NCBI GenBank assembly: GCA_028023455.1
Contig: JAQFVV010012497.1
Span: 1,554,001 to 1,618,000, forward strand
Length of the DNA: 64,000 nt
Reading direction: 5' to 3'
Origin: Epiperipatus broadwayi
Lineage: Eukaryota > Onychophora > Udeonychophora > Euonychophora > Peripatidae
Shown here: positions 11,345-23,519 of the stretch, piece by piece
Position numbering within the stretch: the first letter of the stretch is position 1
Layout: each line of letters starts with the position of its first letter
Notes under the pieces: model-generated
Seen by the model: the letters and a program-made list of their open reading frames with translations, nothing else
Database searches by the model: none
Told to the model about the DNA's origin: nothing
Position numbers and translations under genes: made by a program

Positions 11345-13440
11345 GGCCATTATTGATCCACCACGGGATGAAGGTCTAAGTTTAATTCAGTTTTTCTGAT
11401 CTCTAACCTCTTTTTTCACATCACTCCAGTATCCTTTATTTTGCCCATCCATCTCACATATGGTTTCTTTCTAAGTTTTTTACAATCTCTTGAAATCCTG
11501 TTTAAGATTTCAACTTCTATCTACTATCATTTCTTTTTGTAATATGTCCAACACAATTCTACTTCAGTCTCTTAATTTTTTCAATTATGGCAATAATACC
11601 TGTACTTGTTCTCTTATCCATGTATTTCATTTTTGCTCTCTTCTATGTTACTTTTAACATACATCCCTTAATAATTTGTTGAATTGTCTGAAGTTTTTAT
11701 ATTGATCTTCTGTTAAGTGTCCAAATCTCAGATTTATAAGTAAGAACTGGTCAAATTCATTTATTAAAAACCTTCCTTTTCAAACACATAGGCATATTTT
11801 CTTTTAATGTTAACTTATTTCTATTCTGACTAAGGTATTTGTAATTATTAATGTCTTCTAATTCATCATTATCAATCTTTATTTTAAAATCCATTGAGCA
11901 TTACTAGAATCTTCTTAGCATTTATCTTTAACCTTACTTTCATCTGATAATTCTTGCAATATTCCCTGAAGTTCTGAAGTATTATTTGCAAAAATAATTA
12001 CATCATTTTCAAAATCTAGATTTCTCTAATAATCTCTATTTGTCTTTGTTCACTTAGCTTCCCATTTTAATCCACAAAATATTTTTGAAAAACTGCTATG
12101 AAAAGTTTGGAGATTTGGAATTGTCTGGTTGTGAGCTTTTACAATGTTTTATCTTCTTAGTATTCATATGTAATTTAATTATTGCTGTTGCATTTTGGTA
12201 GATATTCTTTAGAATATGACAGTATCCTGGATTCATATTTGAAATACTTATAGAATCAAATGCCTTTTCATAATCTACAAATTCAATCATTGATCCTTTC
12301 TATACCTTCTCTCAATACTATGCTTGAATGTGATTCATTGTGCTAAAATTACTTTTAAATCCAGCTTGTTCTTTTGGCTGTTTGTTGTAAATGAGTAGTA
12401 ATTATCTTAGTAAACATTTTGTATTAAACTGATAAAAGACTGATAGATCTGTAATTTCTAATATCTTTTTTTAAATATTAATATTAGTATTGCATTTTTC
12501 CAATCATCTGGTACATTTTTATCACTTTGACATTTGATATATAACTTTGCCAACATTTTTTATATTTCTTTACCGGCTTCTTTTAAGATATTGATGACAA
12601 TTCCATTATTAACTCATGCTTTTCCTTTCTTAGATTTATTACATATCTCACTTCTTCATTTAAAATGCTGGACAATTCAGAAGATACAGTCATTGTAGGA
12701 ATTTTTTTTTTCTTTATTCTATTCTTATTTTTCAGATATAAATTTCCTATCAATACACTTTTGAAATTTTAGTTTTCTTTTATAGTTTTCCTTTCTAATT
12801 CACTATTATATTTTCTTACATCAATATTAATTTTTTTACCATTTTACAAAATTCTAGATATTTAATCCTTCTTAATAGATCATTTTTATATACTTTCATA
12901 TTTCTTTTCTCTATAAATTGTCTTGTCTCAGTAAAAATTTTCCTGGTCCATTGTTGCTTTTTTGTACCAGCTGTTTTTATTGCAGTTCTTAATATTGAAT
13001 CGATTATCTTCCTAATGATTTAGTTCAAATATGAACCATCTTCAAAATCTGTTAATATTTTTAAATGATTTGAAAGTTCTAATTTAAATTCATTAGAATG
13101 TTTCTAAAGTTTAGGAATTTCGGCTATGAATACCATTTTTTTAATAATTTTTATTTCTATGGTTTTGCATTAACACATATCTTACATCTCATCAATCATT
13201 TTATCAGTTTCTATGCTGAATTTATTAAAAACATTACAATCTTAAAATACATATTTTTGTTTATTACAGTATAATCCAATTTTGCTATACCTTCATTTGG
13301 ATGCTTTCATGTTCATTTCTGTTTAGCATTTTCTTTGAAAAAAGAATTCATAATATAAAATTTTTCTTTTTCTGCAAACACCACAAATCTATATTTTATC
13401 TTTCAATCATTTACTAATTCCAGTATTAAAGTCTATATAT
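11345..13440 (-). pseudogene. RTE-type non-LTR retrotransposon, inverted degraded copy
   Basis: Second copy of the RTE family at 4.1-5.7 kb, on the other strand and longer at its 5' side. Reading from 13440 downwards: the endonuclease C-terminal region (FFKENAKQK with T-K-HPNEG and LDYTVINK; two Trp codons have become TGA), the linker before RT (RTAIKTAGTKKQQWTRK, KRNMKVYKNDLLRR), the RT N-terminal part near 12600, motif A with EFVDYEKAFDSIS at about 12250-12290, NPGYCHILKNIYQNATA, motif C region destroyed near 11990-12020, and the C-terminal R-H-MRDGQ block near 11450. Many frameshifts and stops. The shared YCHILKNIY-NATA segment ties it to the + strand copy. Non-functional. Confidence 0.8.
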
Positions 13441-13534
13441 ATATTGCATTTATATATTTGTTATTATAAATAAAATGGTTTTTATATTGTATACTGGAGA
13501 AAACATTGAAAATGTTCAGTGCTTAGTAATGGCA

Positions 13535-13760
13535 TATTTGAGATAACAGCAAATAGAAATATGATAATACATTAAAGTTTTTTAATATGTTCAATGTTCT
13601 CCCCAAATATACAGGTCATAATGTAATTAATTTATTATGTTTCATTGAATACATTGCGTATTTGAGACAACAGCAAATAGAAATATAATAATACATTAAA
13701 GTTATTTAATATGTTCAATTTTTTCTTAAGTATGCAGGTCATATTTCACTGAATATATTG
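13535..13760. repeat. Two-unit tandem repeat, period about 124 bp
   Basis: The segment starting TATTTGAGATAACAGCAAAT at 13535 recurs at 13659 (one substitution in that window) and stays alignable through GTTTTTTAATATGTTCAA and ATACAGGTCATA. The units have diverged by several substitutions, so the duplication is not recent. Non-coding. Confidence 0.7.
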
Positions 13761-13769
13761 AAATATAAA

Positions 13770-15355
13770 ATGATAGTTAAACCATTTTGTATTAGGAATG
13801 TGTGTTAATGTGAAGTTTCAAGTGCCAATAGTACTGATGAAAGAAGTAAAATGAGGAGATAGAATCACATCATTATCAACATTGAATAAATAAAATATAG
13901 AATGAATATATAACATTGCCAAATATAAAAGGGGTATAAGATCAGCACTGGAATAACAATACAAGTAGTTATAACAATTATACTTATATTTTGCATCACC
14001 AGCATTGCACAAATAATCATCACTCATCTTTTATGACTGGAGTTAAAGGAGATTCAATAGTTAATGCTAAACTTAGGCACAATATACAACAATCCTCTGC
14101 ATGCACATCAGTAAGTGATAATCTATTAATCATTAAAATAATGATGGATCCAGAAATATGCTGATCATCATCAATGTTTGGATTATAAGGTACATGAGTG
14201 TGCAGACCCACTATAAATTAATTTCTAATCTAAAAAAAATAAAGGGCAGTGAATGAATTTTAAAGGTGATAACTTTGTGCCAAACACAAACATAAACTCT
14301 TACATATAAATAACTCAATTATTATTGCTCTAGAGATAGCTCAAGATCACAAGACTTAGGGACTGATTGTGAGCAAGAGAAAAATAAATGAATGTGCTTA
14401 ATCTATTTTAATTGAAATATACTTAATTGGATAATTTGCAAATACCTAACATTATGGCTATTATGAAATCGAGTCACATACACTGCTAATTCATAGACCA
14501 GATAGCTGGAGGAATAAAGACATTTTTTAACAAATATTGAATAACTTCACTAATAAATTAATTATGAAAATTAAAAAAAGATATATGACAATTCTAAAAT
14601 TTATATATTTTTATCAACCAAATATAATTTCATATAGTAGTATTAACTTGTTGCTCTTACTAATTCACTTAACCAATATTAGCTTTAAACAGAATTATTT
14701 CCCCCTTCAATAATTAAATTTTTAAAGCAACATTTCATAGATAAAAAAATTTAAATTAACTTAAAACCTCTTTCCCTTTTCTTATGAAAGTGAAAAGGTT
14801 CTATCCAATTAAATTTTGGAGGGAAAGTAATATAGAGGAAAAAACATGTTCCAATGAAAAAAAACTTAGGAATTTAAAAATTATCTACAAATGTAGAGGC
14901 AAATGTGCACATTACAATACCTTATATTATCATGGTTTTGTTTTTCTTTTGAGTCCTTTTTTGGTAATTATAATTTTGTTTTGTTTTTCATGTAGGTTTT
15001 CTTTTTATAAGTTTTTTCATTAACACATTTTTAGGCAAACACACAAAAAGAATTTAACCATTTTTACAATCTACTGATTATCAGGACAAACTAATACATG
15101 AATGAATCTATTAATTTGCAAGTCATGCTAAAACCCACAATGAATTTATCCATTTTGTTTAATCTATTATTTTCCAGGTCAGGCAAACATGGAAAGAGAT
15201 GAGTGCTCTTGGATGGGGACAAGGCTTCAGGGTTATTCTACATTTTCTTTAGTGAATAGTTTACATGCTAAGGTTTAATGATGCTTAACTTCTTGCTAAA
15301 ACTTAGCACATGGGTTTTATCCAATCCATTTTAAAATTCAATTTTTTTAGTTTGT
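13770..15355. other. No supported gene
   Basis: Short frames at 13818-14027 and 14020-14211 (- strand) and 14784-15023 (+) show no family motif and have biased composition. At 14160-14215 the composition is less AT-rich, but nothing else supports coding. Confidence 0.4.
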
Positions 15356-15359
15356 AGTG

Positions 15360-15855
15360 AATTGAGTCTTATTTCAGACTACCAAACTATTTCTTACTGT
15401 GCTTTTCACAGTTTAACTTCTGCTTTTGTTTTCTTTAACAGCTGAATTCAGACTAACTGCTGCTACTGCATTCTTCAATAGCCTGATCAACACTGATTGT
15501 TCCTCCATTTTAATCCACATTGTTTGATTGTAATGTTTTATATTTTCTTAACAGCATTTTTTCTCTTCACTGATTACTTTCTTCCATTCTCTTTAGGAAC
15601 ATTTGAGTTTCTTCTGCTCTCTTTTTATCATCCTCTTTCTCTTTTCTCTATTTAATATCCTCTACTTTTTCTTTTGCTTTCTTTTTACTATCCTCTTTTC
15701 TTTCTTCTGCTCTTTATCCTCATTCCTTTGTTGATTACTCTCATTTCCTTAAATATTTGCAATAACTCCTCTATTCTCTGGATCCCTTCAATTGATTGCT
15801 GATCTTTTTCTTGATCACATTATTCCTCCATTTTTTTCAATTTTGTTCTTCAAGA
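15360..15855 (-). other. Glu/Lys-rich decayed coding-like stretch, possibly retroelement gag
   Basis: On the - strand this purine-rich region reads, across frames, as charged helical sequence: DQEKDQQSIEGIQRIEELL, later repeated E/K/R runs, then a less charged part near 15440-15500. Such coiled-coil leaders precede gag in some invertebrate Gypsy elements, but no capsid, zinc knuckle or pol follows. The 15360-15485 portion recurs, diverged, at 17187-17275, showing it belongs to a dispersed repeat. The alternative is simple polypyrimidine sequence. Low certainty. Confidence 0.3.
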
Positions 15856-15860
15856 AAAAT

Positions 15861-18800
15861 TGTTTTGAATTATTTTTACAACAAACAAATTTAAAATAAT
15901 ATTTGATAATTTTTATCCTCAGAATAACATAAATCTTTTTTAAATATTACTTCATAAAATAAACCTCACATCACCTCCCCTTTCGTGCAACTTTTAACAA
16001 TTATTTAATATTACAACTATAATTATTATCTCTAACTTGCCTTTTTTTTTTTTAACCTGACTGTCTCAATACCTGACTTTATTTGTCTAATCTATTTATT
16101 TCCTCTGCTTTATACTTCATTTCTATTCTGCTTTTGCATGTGTGACTGATTTTCTTATTTGCCATTATTTTTATTTATTTTTTTACTGTAAATACATGTG
16201 CATACATAAAAACAAGTTCATATAACAAACCATTTGCTCAAAGCCTTTCCTCAGAGATCTGACTTGCATTTGACAACAAACTGCAATCCTGGAATATAAT
16301 GCTGCATGAATACTCTCAATTTAGACACTATAAACTATTTACAACCCAAAATAGAAAATATAATAGAAAATCTTTGCGAAGCCTTGCTTCTTTTAGTCTT
16401 AGAGGCTGGTACATACAAAACTTATGAATTGCTCTTTTTCTCTAAGACTTAGAGGCTGAGGTTCATAGCACAGGACTACATTAACTGTCCATAATAAACA
16501 ACTAGAAGTATCAAAACTTGAAAGTGTGTTGATATAGTGTTAAGAAAAATCACTCCATGGAGCTGTATGAAAACATTATTTAGCCAAGCCATTGACAAAA
16601 TTCTCGATTCATCACCAGTACTGAAAGTATAGCTAAACAAATTCCAACAGTCAAGAGCACAATTAATCTCCAAAAATCCTGATTTGCTTTTTTGTTCAAC
16701 TTTATCCTTTTTAAATATATATTCACATCACTAACTTTTATAATTTATAATCAAATTATACATATGAACTCTTTTTTAAATCTATTATTTACATCATTAA
16801 TTTTTACAATTTATAATCAAATTATAATTTAATCATCATCTATGCCATTGTCATATTTTTCACAGTAATACTTATTTTTTTAATTAATTCTGCATCAAAA
16901 TATTTCTTTCTCAAGTTTAATTATATTTGAGCTTCAAGATATGTGATCATTTTGTATACTGATCATCAGAATTCAATCACAATCAGACCCATACAGGTTG
17001 CCATTTGCAATGATACAGCTGATCCAACTGCAGTGTGATATAAGACTGTGTTACATGATAAAGTTTTCTAAAACTACAGCAGAGACAAACTCAGAAAAAT
17101 GAAATTGATTGACACAAAACAGAATATTTTAGCATATGGTTTTTCTCAAATCTATTTTAGAAAACAAACATTTTTTCTAAACTGGTAGTGATACGAGTTT
17201 TACTTCAGACTATTAAAACTATTTCTCACTGTTTCTTTACAGCTGAATCAGGAAAACTGCTACTGATTTTTTCAAATAATCAAAATAATATCTCTCTATT
17301 GTTAGTCTTCTTTATAAACTGTTATTAGGTTGCATGTTGACTAAAGATTGGATTGAATATGCCAACATCATTTCAAAGACTGTATCAACCCACTTGCAAG
17401 TTTTCATATTTTTTAATCTATAATACTTAAAGAAGCAAATCTTAACTTTCAAGGAATCCCAATAGTTGCATAGTTATTGGAATTAACCTCTAAATCTTAG
17501 AAATTCTCCAAGAGAATTCAAAGATTTTATTAGTGTTTAAATTTAGAGTGTATATATAATGTTTAAATTGAGGCAGACCTCATGGTTTATTCATATTGCA
17601 TTATATACTTATTGTTGATGGCTGGATTCCTTATTTGTCTCAGGAATGTAAATCACTATTCATTGTTTTTAATTGTTAAATGCCAGTCAGATCTCTGGTA
17701 GAAGAATTGAATAAGCAGTTTCTTATATGAACTTCATTTTAAGTATGTTTGAATATTTATGAAAAATATTATTTGTTAGAAGTGTTTCATTTCTTTTATC
17801 TTTTTTCCCTAAGAAGAGGAATAATAAGATTTGGTCTCTTGGAACACAACATAATGTATATGCATATTAAAAAAAATAGAAATGAACACAGACAAAATTT
17901 AAATATATGGTTATTAAAATAAAGTATAGAATGACTTAAATATTAATTGATTAAATACTATTTCTTGATATTTTGAAATATTATAAATTATTTAAGATCA
18001 AATGTAAAAAAGATTTTTATTTTAGTACATATATTTTATTTAATCTAATAACAAATAAAGAATTTTTTTTTTTTTTTTTAAAACAACCAGATGATTTTTT
18101 GTATCTCACCATAATTATAGCATGTTTTGAAAATGTGTTTTTATTTAAAAGATTAACAGTAATTTAAAAAAAGAAAGAAAACAGAATAGTAATTTAATTG
18201 TCTTGTTTTTATTAATCAAAAGGAAAATATTTAACTATAATCTTTATGTTTTTAATTTTCTTTGTATCTCTATAAATTGTGGGTTCAGATTAATTGAAAA
18301 ATATTGTAGGTTATTAGAGATACAGTTTGAATTCCCAGAGAAATAACATAATATCCTCTCAAAGTGTTATCAAGTGAGAAGACCACCTTTAAAAGAAATC
18401 TTCCCTTTGAGAACAATAAAGATGATTAATAAATAAGATGACCTCTTCAGGTTTTTTTTTTTTCAATTAAAAAATCAATAAAAACAATATCACCAAATGT
18501 ACAATATTACTAAAAATCCTATGCTAATATAAGCTATGATAATGGTAAAACAATGATATAAAGCAGAAACACTTCTATGCTTTTTCTTTGGGAAACATTC
18601 ACCAATTCTCAATGAATGTGACAGTTATCAAGTTACTAAGTATTTTAATCATTATTTTAAGTTATTCCAGTGAAATTACTTGGTGATATAATAAATTAGA
18701 CATGGTATGTCCTCTTGGTTACAGTAATGGGCTTAACATTAAATAGACATGTGTGTGTGTGTAGATATTTGGTTTTCTGTAAAACTATTTGGATGGCATT

Positions 18801-19390
18801 AAGGTAATGAAAATTATATTTAAATTCCATATACCTTACTATACCTAATGGTTTATGATAATGACTAGTTTATTGATGGCCTGTGCACTTATAGTATCAG
18901 ATGGTCAAGAACATTGATAATGATCAGAATTGATACAATGATTTCAGAATTTTTGATATAGGATTAAATTTATAGTTATTTTTAATAAGAATGCATGTGC
19001 ATGCAGATGAAATATTGGCAATTGCTTTTATAATATAATGCCCCAAATGGCATTGGCTTGATGATGATTAGCCAAAGATTTTATGCTATGTCTCTTAAAT
19101 CCAGTCACAAAGATTGATTGTTGACTTTTGATGAATATTGTTAGTGATGTTATATTTATCACAATATTACTTATATTGACTTCTGATACTGATTCCATGC
19201 TCATTTCTGTATTCATTTAATGATTACTTCTTTTATTAATGTTGTATTTTCATATCCCCTTGCAATTCTTTGTTTTATATTACAATATATGTCACAATTT
19301 ACAAATAGTATCTCAGAGACTGTACCTGATGATGTTAATTATCACATTTAAATGATTACTATATGTAATTATTTCAATTACAAATGCATA
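15861..19390. other. Gene-free stretch upstream of the FBXL16 exon
   Basis: No exon is recognisable. Features seen: long T tracts near 16045 and 18062, a short GT microsatellite at 18751-18762, the 66-bp duplication at 16725, and the diverged repeat at 17187-17275. If the FBXL16-like gene extends leftwards this is intron. Confidence 0.4.
16725..16835. repeat. Diverged tandem duplication, period 66 bp
   Basis: ACATCACTAACTTTTATAAT at 16725 and ACATCATTAATTTTTACAAT at 16791 both run into TTATAATCAAATTATA. Two units; non-coding. Confidence 0.55.
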
Positions 19391-19399
19391 ATTCTGACA

Positions 19400-19948
19400 A
19401 GAGAATAAAAATAATAAAATTCTTCAAAAAATGCATATTTAAACATACATTTACATTAAATAGTGTGACAGGAACTGAATTCCATGAAACGGTATCTGTT
19501 TGATTTTATTATGAGAAGCATTTCATTAATGTATGATTGAAAATGCTGTACATCTTGAACTGTGCATTTTCTGCTTGAGAATATAAATCAATTAAAATAT
19601 CTTGCAACTTTTTAGGTAGAAAGAAGTGCTTGAAATATTGAGGTACAACACAGATTCTCATAAAGTTGCCATTACATTTAACAAGTTAAAAGATAGGATA
19701 TATAGGCTGTTATTTTGCCCAATTTATTGTATACATTTTCTAATGATGTAATGTAAAGGAAATAGAAATTTTTTATCTAGAATGCTCTGTTAGATTCTAA
19801 AAATACAGTAGTAACATCGTAACATAATACATATTTCAGCTTGCTGTGTGTGGTGCTATTGAATCTACTACTGTAATGCCATATTTTCATTGAACTGAGT
19901 ATGTGAAGCAAATAAATGCCAACATAATTTCTAAAAAAAAAAAAAAAA
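19400..19948 (+). other. Candidate retroposed 3' end with poly(A) tail
   Basis: AATAAA at 19911-19916 is followed after 16 nt by an uninterrupted run of 16 A (19933-19948), the spacing expected of a cleaved and polyadenylated mRNA copied back into DNA. The upstream 500 bp is 3'UTR-like without coding sequence. No target duplication can be identified, so the left limit is a guess. Chance juxtaposition is possible in AT-rich DNA. Confidence 0.35.
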
Positions 19949-20340
19949 GGATTTTATGGTGAATTTGAGTTTTGGTTTTCTTGGGGAGGGAGCCCTTATA
20001 TATGCTACAAAGATTATCTCTAAAGATCTCCAAAAGAGGGTAGTATTCATTGAATTTTTTAGAAGAATATAGCTAAGAATAGAATACAATGGATAGTTAT
20101 AATTGGATTAAATGTAGTGCACCATGAGATATCAAGCAAACAAAAAGGGCTAGCATGATCATTCCAAATTCATACCTTTTTTTCCTTGTCTTTTTATCTT
20201 AAGTTTTTTTTTCATCTGAATTTGCAGTGGTCATCTTTTATGGTTTTATGTAATGCTTATTACTTTTATATTTAATTATTTTAAATTAAATTAAAATCCA
20301 TTCAGTAATATTATTTTATATGATTAATTTTTTTTTTCAG

Positions 20341-20489
20341 GTTGTCCACTACTGACATCTACTGGCTTATCTGGTTTAATACAGTTGCGCCATCTGGAAG
20401 AACTTGAATTAACAAATTGTCCAGGAGCATCTCATGAATTAATTGAGTATTTAGAAGAACACTTATCTAGATGCATGATTGTAGAATGA
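20341..20489 (+). CDS. FBXL16: F-box/LRR-repeat protein 16-like, last coding exon
   Basis: FBXL proteins are F-box/leucine-rich-repeat proteins, usually substrate adaptors of SCF ubiquitin ligases; FBXL16 is an atypical member. The exon follows a polypyrimidine tract and CAG at 20338-20340, opens in phase 2 (its first two bases complete a Gly codon), and encodes 48 residues before TGA at 20487-20489. It starts [18 protein letters not shown], continues [12 protein letters not shown] and ends SRCMIVE, closely resembling the C-terminus of vertebrate FBXL16: a final LRR (LxxLxLTNC) plus a short conserved tail. There are no stops or frameshifts and conservation is high. An AU-rich 3'UTR follows. 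The F-box and earlier LRRs must lie on exons outside this window or too diverged to see. FBXL14-type proteins are less likely because the tail is FBXL16-specific as far as I recall. Confidence 0.85.
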
Positions 20490-21460
20490 ACAAATTTTAT
20501 TTATTTATTTTTTTTGTGCTATGCATTGCCAAACCCAATTGCAAGCATACTAAATATTTGTAATTGGCATTTGATTGTACTCATAACTTGTGTCCTATAC
20601 ATTCACTCCCTCATATCTTTTTTTTAAAAAAATTAAATGTCTTCAACTTTTCTTCAACTGCTATATCTTTCATTATATAGATTCTATGTGCTTTATGACT
20701 TTATCTCATTTTGATCAACATGGCAACACGTTATTTCTGTTAAAATTACAATTTTTACTGACTTTACCATTTGTACTTAAACATTAAGTATTTCTAACTC
20801 ATTAAATCATGAAAAATATTCATTCACTGTATATCATGTTTGTTAAATAACTTTTTTAATGACAACATGTAGAATTTCGGTGAACTGTGTACAGTTATCT
20901 AATCATGTAATATCTTCATATAAATCAAACAACTCATATAATATACCCTTGCATTATTTACACTGAAATAAAATATATTTATTATAAAATCTTCAAGTTA
21001 GAAAGAATGTGTTGGCTTGCAGCATAATATTATTAAAAAAAAGAAAAAAAAGCTGAAAGAGGGAAGAATTCTCATGTCTTTGCATGTCCGTAATGTAATG
21101 GTAAAAATTTCATTTTAAGATGTATAGTAACATCACAGATATATCATTTTTATTTTATTTCATTCTTGTTAAAATTGATACTTTCATTAAAAAAAATTGT
21201 GAATTGTAATTATTCTGTTGTATAAATATCAAAATAATGTAAATACATTTTTGATGACATTAGATGTTCCAGTTCTGTTATTTTACATATCATAAAGTAA
21301 AATAATTGTTTCATTGTTAACTATATGTAAAGTAAAATTTATTATTTTACAATATTGTTATTATAATGTAAACTTCTTAAAGCTATACTGTAAAAAAAAC
21401 TACAAATGGAAGTGTGCAGAATAGTAATTAGACAACATAAATAAAAGAATGGTTTTGATA
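20490..21460 (+). other. Probable 3'UTR of the FBXL16-like gene
   Basis: Non-coding sequence after the stop. An overlapping ATTTATTTATTT element (AU-rich-element type) starts at about 20500. Candidate poly(A) signals are AATAAA near 20967 and near 21440. A TGTAAATA (Pumilio-type) octamer lies near 21238. The extent is inferred; transcript data would be needed to place the end. Confidence 0.4.
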
Positions 21461-21564
21461 GAAGTCTGGTTTATTGTTGTTGTTTTTTTATCTTTTTGTT
21501 GGTTCATGAAAAACTTTAACTACCTTTCATAATAAGGTTTAACATTCAGAGATATATTACTGTG

Positions 21565-21715
21565 TGTTTTGAAACAATGGTAGAGAGGAAGATTCTAGAG
21601 CTCAAGGTCCATGGACCATAACCCAACTTTGTCACTTTCAGTGCTCAAACTTCTTATGAACTTCTGAGCATGAACAATTCAGTTTGTTTTTCTATTGAGA
21701 TTCTGTGGAAATGCT
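21565..21715 (+). repeat. SINE-A copy
   Basis: Near full-length: AATGGTAGAGAGGAAGATTC, AGCTCAAGGTCCATGGACCA, GTCACTTTCAGTGCTCAAAC, TTCTTATGAACTTCTGAGCA, then the tail with TTGAGATTCTGTGGAAATGC. It shows the family 3' tail beyond the GAGCAATAAA block. Confidence 0.7.
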
Positions 21716-23397
21716 TGGAAATATAAATCCAACACATCCCAAAAAGTACATCTGAAGTCTTCAACTAGAACAAGATTTAATTTATCAATGAATTGCCATA
21801 TCTTTGTTATTTCACACAAGTGGGTGTAAACTCAAAAAGTGGTGTTTTGATACATATGTCACACTGAAAAACTGCTATTTCATCTATGAAAAAATATTTC
21901 ACTTGAACTATTACTTCCTTCCAAAGATTCAAATCTCTACTCAAAGAAATCTTTTTGTTGTTGTTAAAAACTAAAAAAGCAAAGTTAATGGAACTTTTCA
22001 ACAGTTTTACAGCCAATGAGCTAAAGTCTTGCTTTGAACAATGACAACATTATCTGTAGCAAATCAAATAGAATTGCTTAGAAGTTGATCATAGATGATT
22101 TTTTAAATTTGATAATGATAGTATTATTTTATTGTGCCTTAATTTTGTATGCTAAATTATATGACTAAAAACAAAGATGAATTTTGCAATAACTATTTGA
22201 TGGATATAATTCAACATTGCCACACACTAAGGGGTAGAGGGTGCAAATCATAATGCTGAAATATCTTTATTAATATTAAAAATTGCTAAATAAACTTGCA
22301 GATTTGTATAAAAAATCAAAAAATATACATTTATCTACATCATCACAACACACCTTGAATCAGGTGTTTTAATTTAAATTATAATGTGGTTAATATTATA
22401 TTATAAAGTGCTTTTTATTGTGTAAATTATTTAATAAATGATAACACAACCTTGAAAACAGATGTAAATAAATTTAAAGAGATATCAGCCCAATCATCAG
22501 TACTTGGAAAAAATTGACAAATTGTTTTGCACTATATGTGAATATCAGGTATAACTTCCTTTGTCAACTGCTTTAGAAAACTACCAACAATCCATGCAAA
22601 TTTAACAGCTGCACAATGTACATTTTGATGTCAAAGCATGAATATTAACACTATAATTGTTTCTATAAATTATTTTATAAGCCTGTTGAAATCAACTAAT
22701 TTATGGTAAACAATTGTGTAGCACTAAATATTCATACTTTGACATCAAGTCTATCACTATTACAGAATTAATACAAATTTGCTTCTGTTATATTTGTATC
22801 CATTATTAACAGTACTCCAAGATAGCTGTTGAAATTATTTCTGAAATAAATATATTCTGCAAAGTGATTTGTCATTTTTACCTGTACTATGATAACCATA
22901 ATAAAAAATAGATTACTAGTCATGAGTGGATTGACATCTTTTCAAATTTATTTATATGCAAATTATTTACAAATTGAATCTGTATGGTAAGTTTATTTTT
23001 ATAACTATATATTGTTCTGACTTTGATTAATCATTCAGTTAAGACTACTTATCATTTTTCTAGCATTATTTTCAATTTTCTTTTTTCTACACTCATTTTA
23101 AATTTCTTGCTCTTATCTCTTCCATCTTTTACCATATAACCAGTCACTTTATTTTAATTACTTTACAATGACATTCTCTATTCAATTCTTTCATATAATT
23201 TCTTCTCTTTTTTGTATTTTATTCATAATTGCTGGTAAAATTTTCACATTTTGTAATTTATTGATAACTGTATGTCAGAAAATTTAAAACACATTCCATA
23301 TATATGTATTTGCAAAGAACTTCCTTCAAATTATAACTATCTATGTATACTTCTTATACAGTCTCATTATCATTCATTCTTCAATTTTCATGTTTCA
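21716..23397. other. No supported gene apart from the palindrome at 22.6-22.8 kb
   Basis: A 69-codon - strand frame at 21807-22016 has no recognisable motif. The part from 23040 is pyrimidine-rich on the + strand without any reading that I can assign. Confidence 0.4.
22595..22790. repeat. Imperfect palindrome (fold-back/MITE-like)
   Basis: TTGATGTCAAAGCATGAATA at about 22625 is matched in reverse complement by TATTCATACTTTGACATCAA ending near 22747; the pairing continues inward through ATAATTGTTTCTATAAAT against ATTTATGGTAAACAATTGTG with small indels. The loop is about 25 bp. Non-coding. Confidence 0.6.
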
Positions 23398-23519
23398 TTA
23401 TGTCACCTTCTTTCAGATTTTTACTAGTTAATTTGATTTGAAAGAGGTAATTAAACAAAAAGAAAGTTATAGTAATGTAGTAAAATTAGCTAGTAAAAAT
23501 CTGAAAGAAGGTGACATAA
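23398..23519. repeat. Perfect 30-bp inverted repeat
   Basis: Arms 23398-23427 and 23490-23519 are exact reverse complements (core TGTCACCTTCTTTCAG against CTGAAAGAAGGTGACA), followed inward by nine more positions with two mismatches. Loop about 50 bp. A 66-codon open frame overlaps the right arm but is likely incidental. Confidence 0.8.

Noticed and set aside
18751-18762. Functional significance of short GT, CA and TA microsatellites
   Set aside because: Short simple repeats are expected in AT-rich animal DNA and show no association with a gene here.
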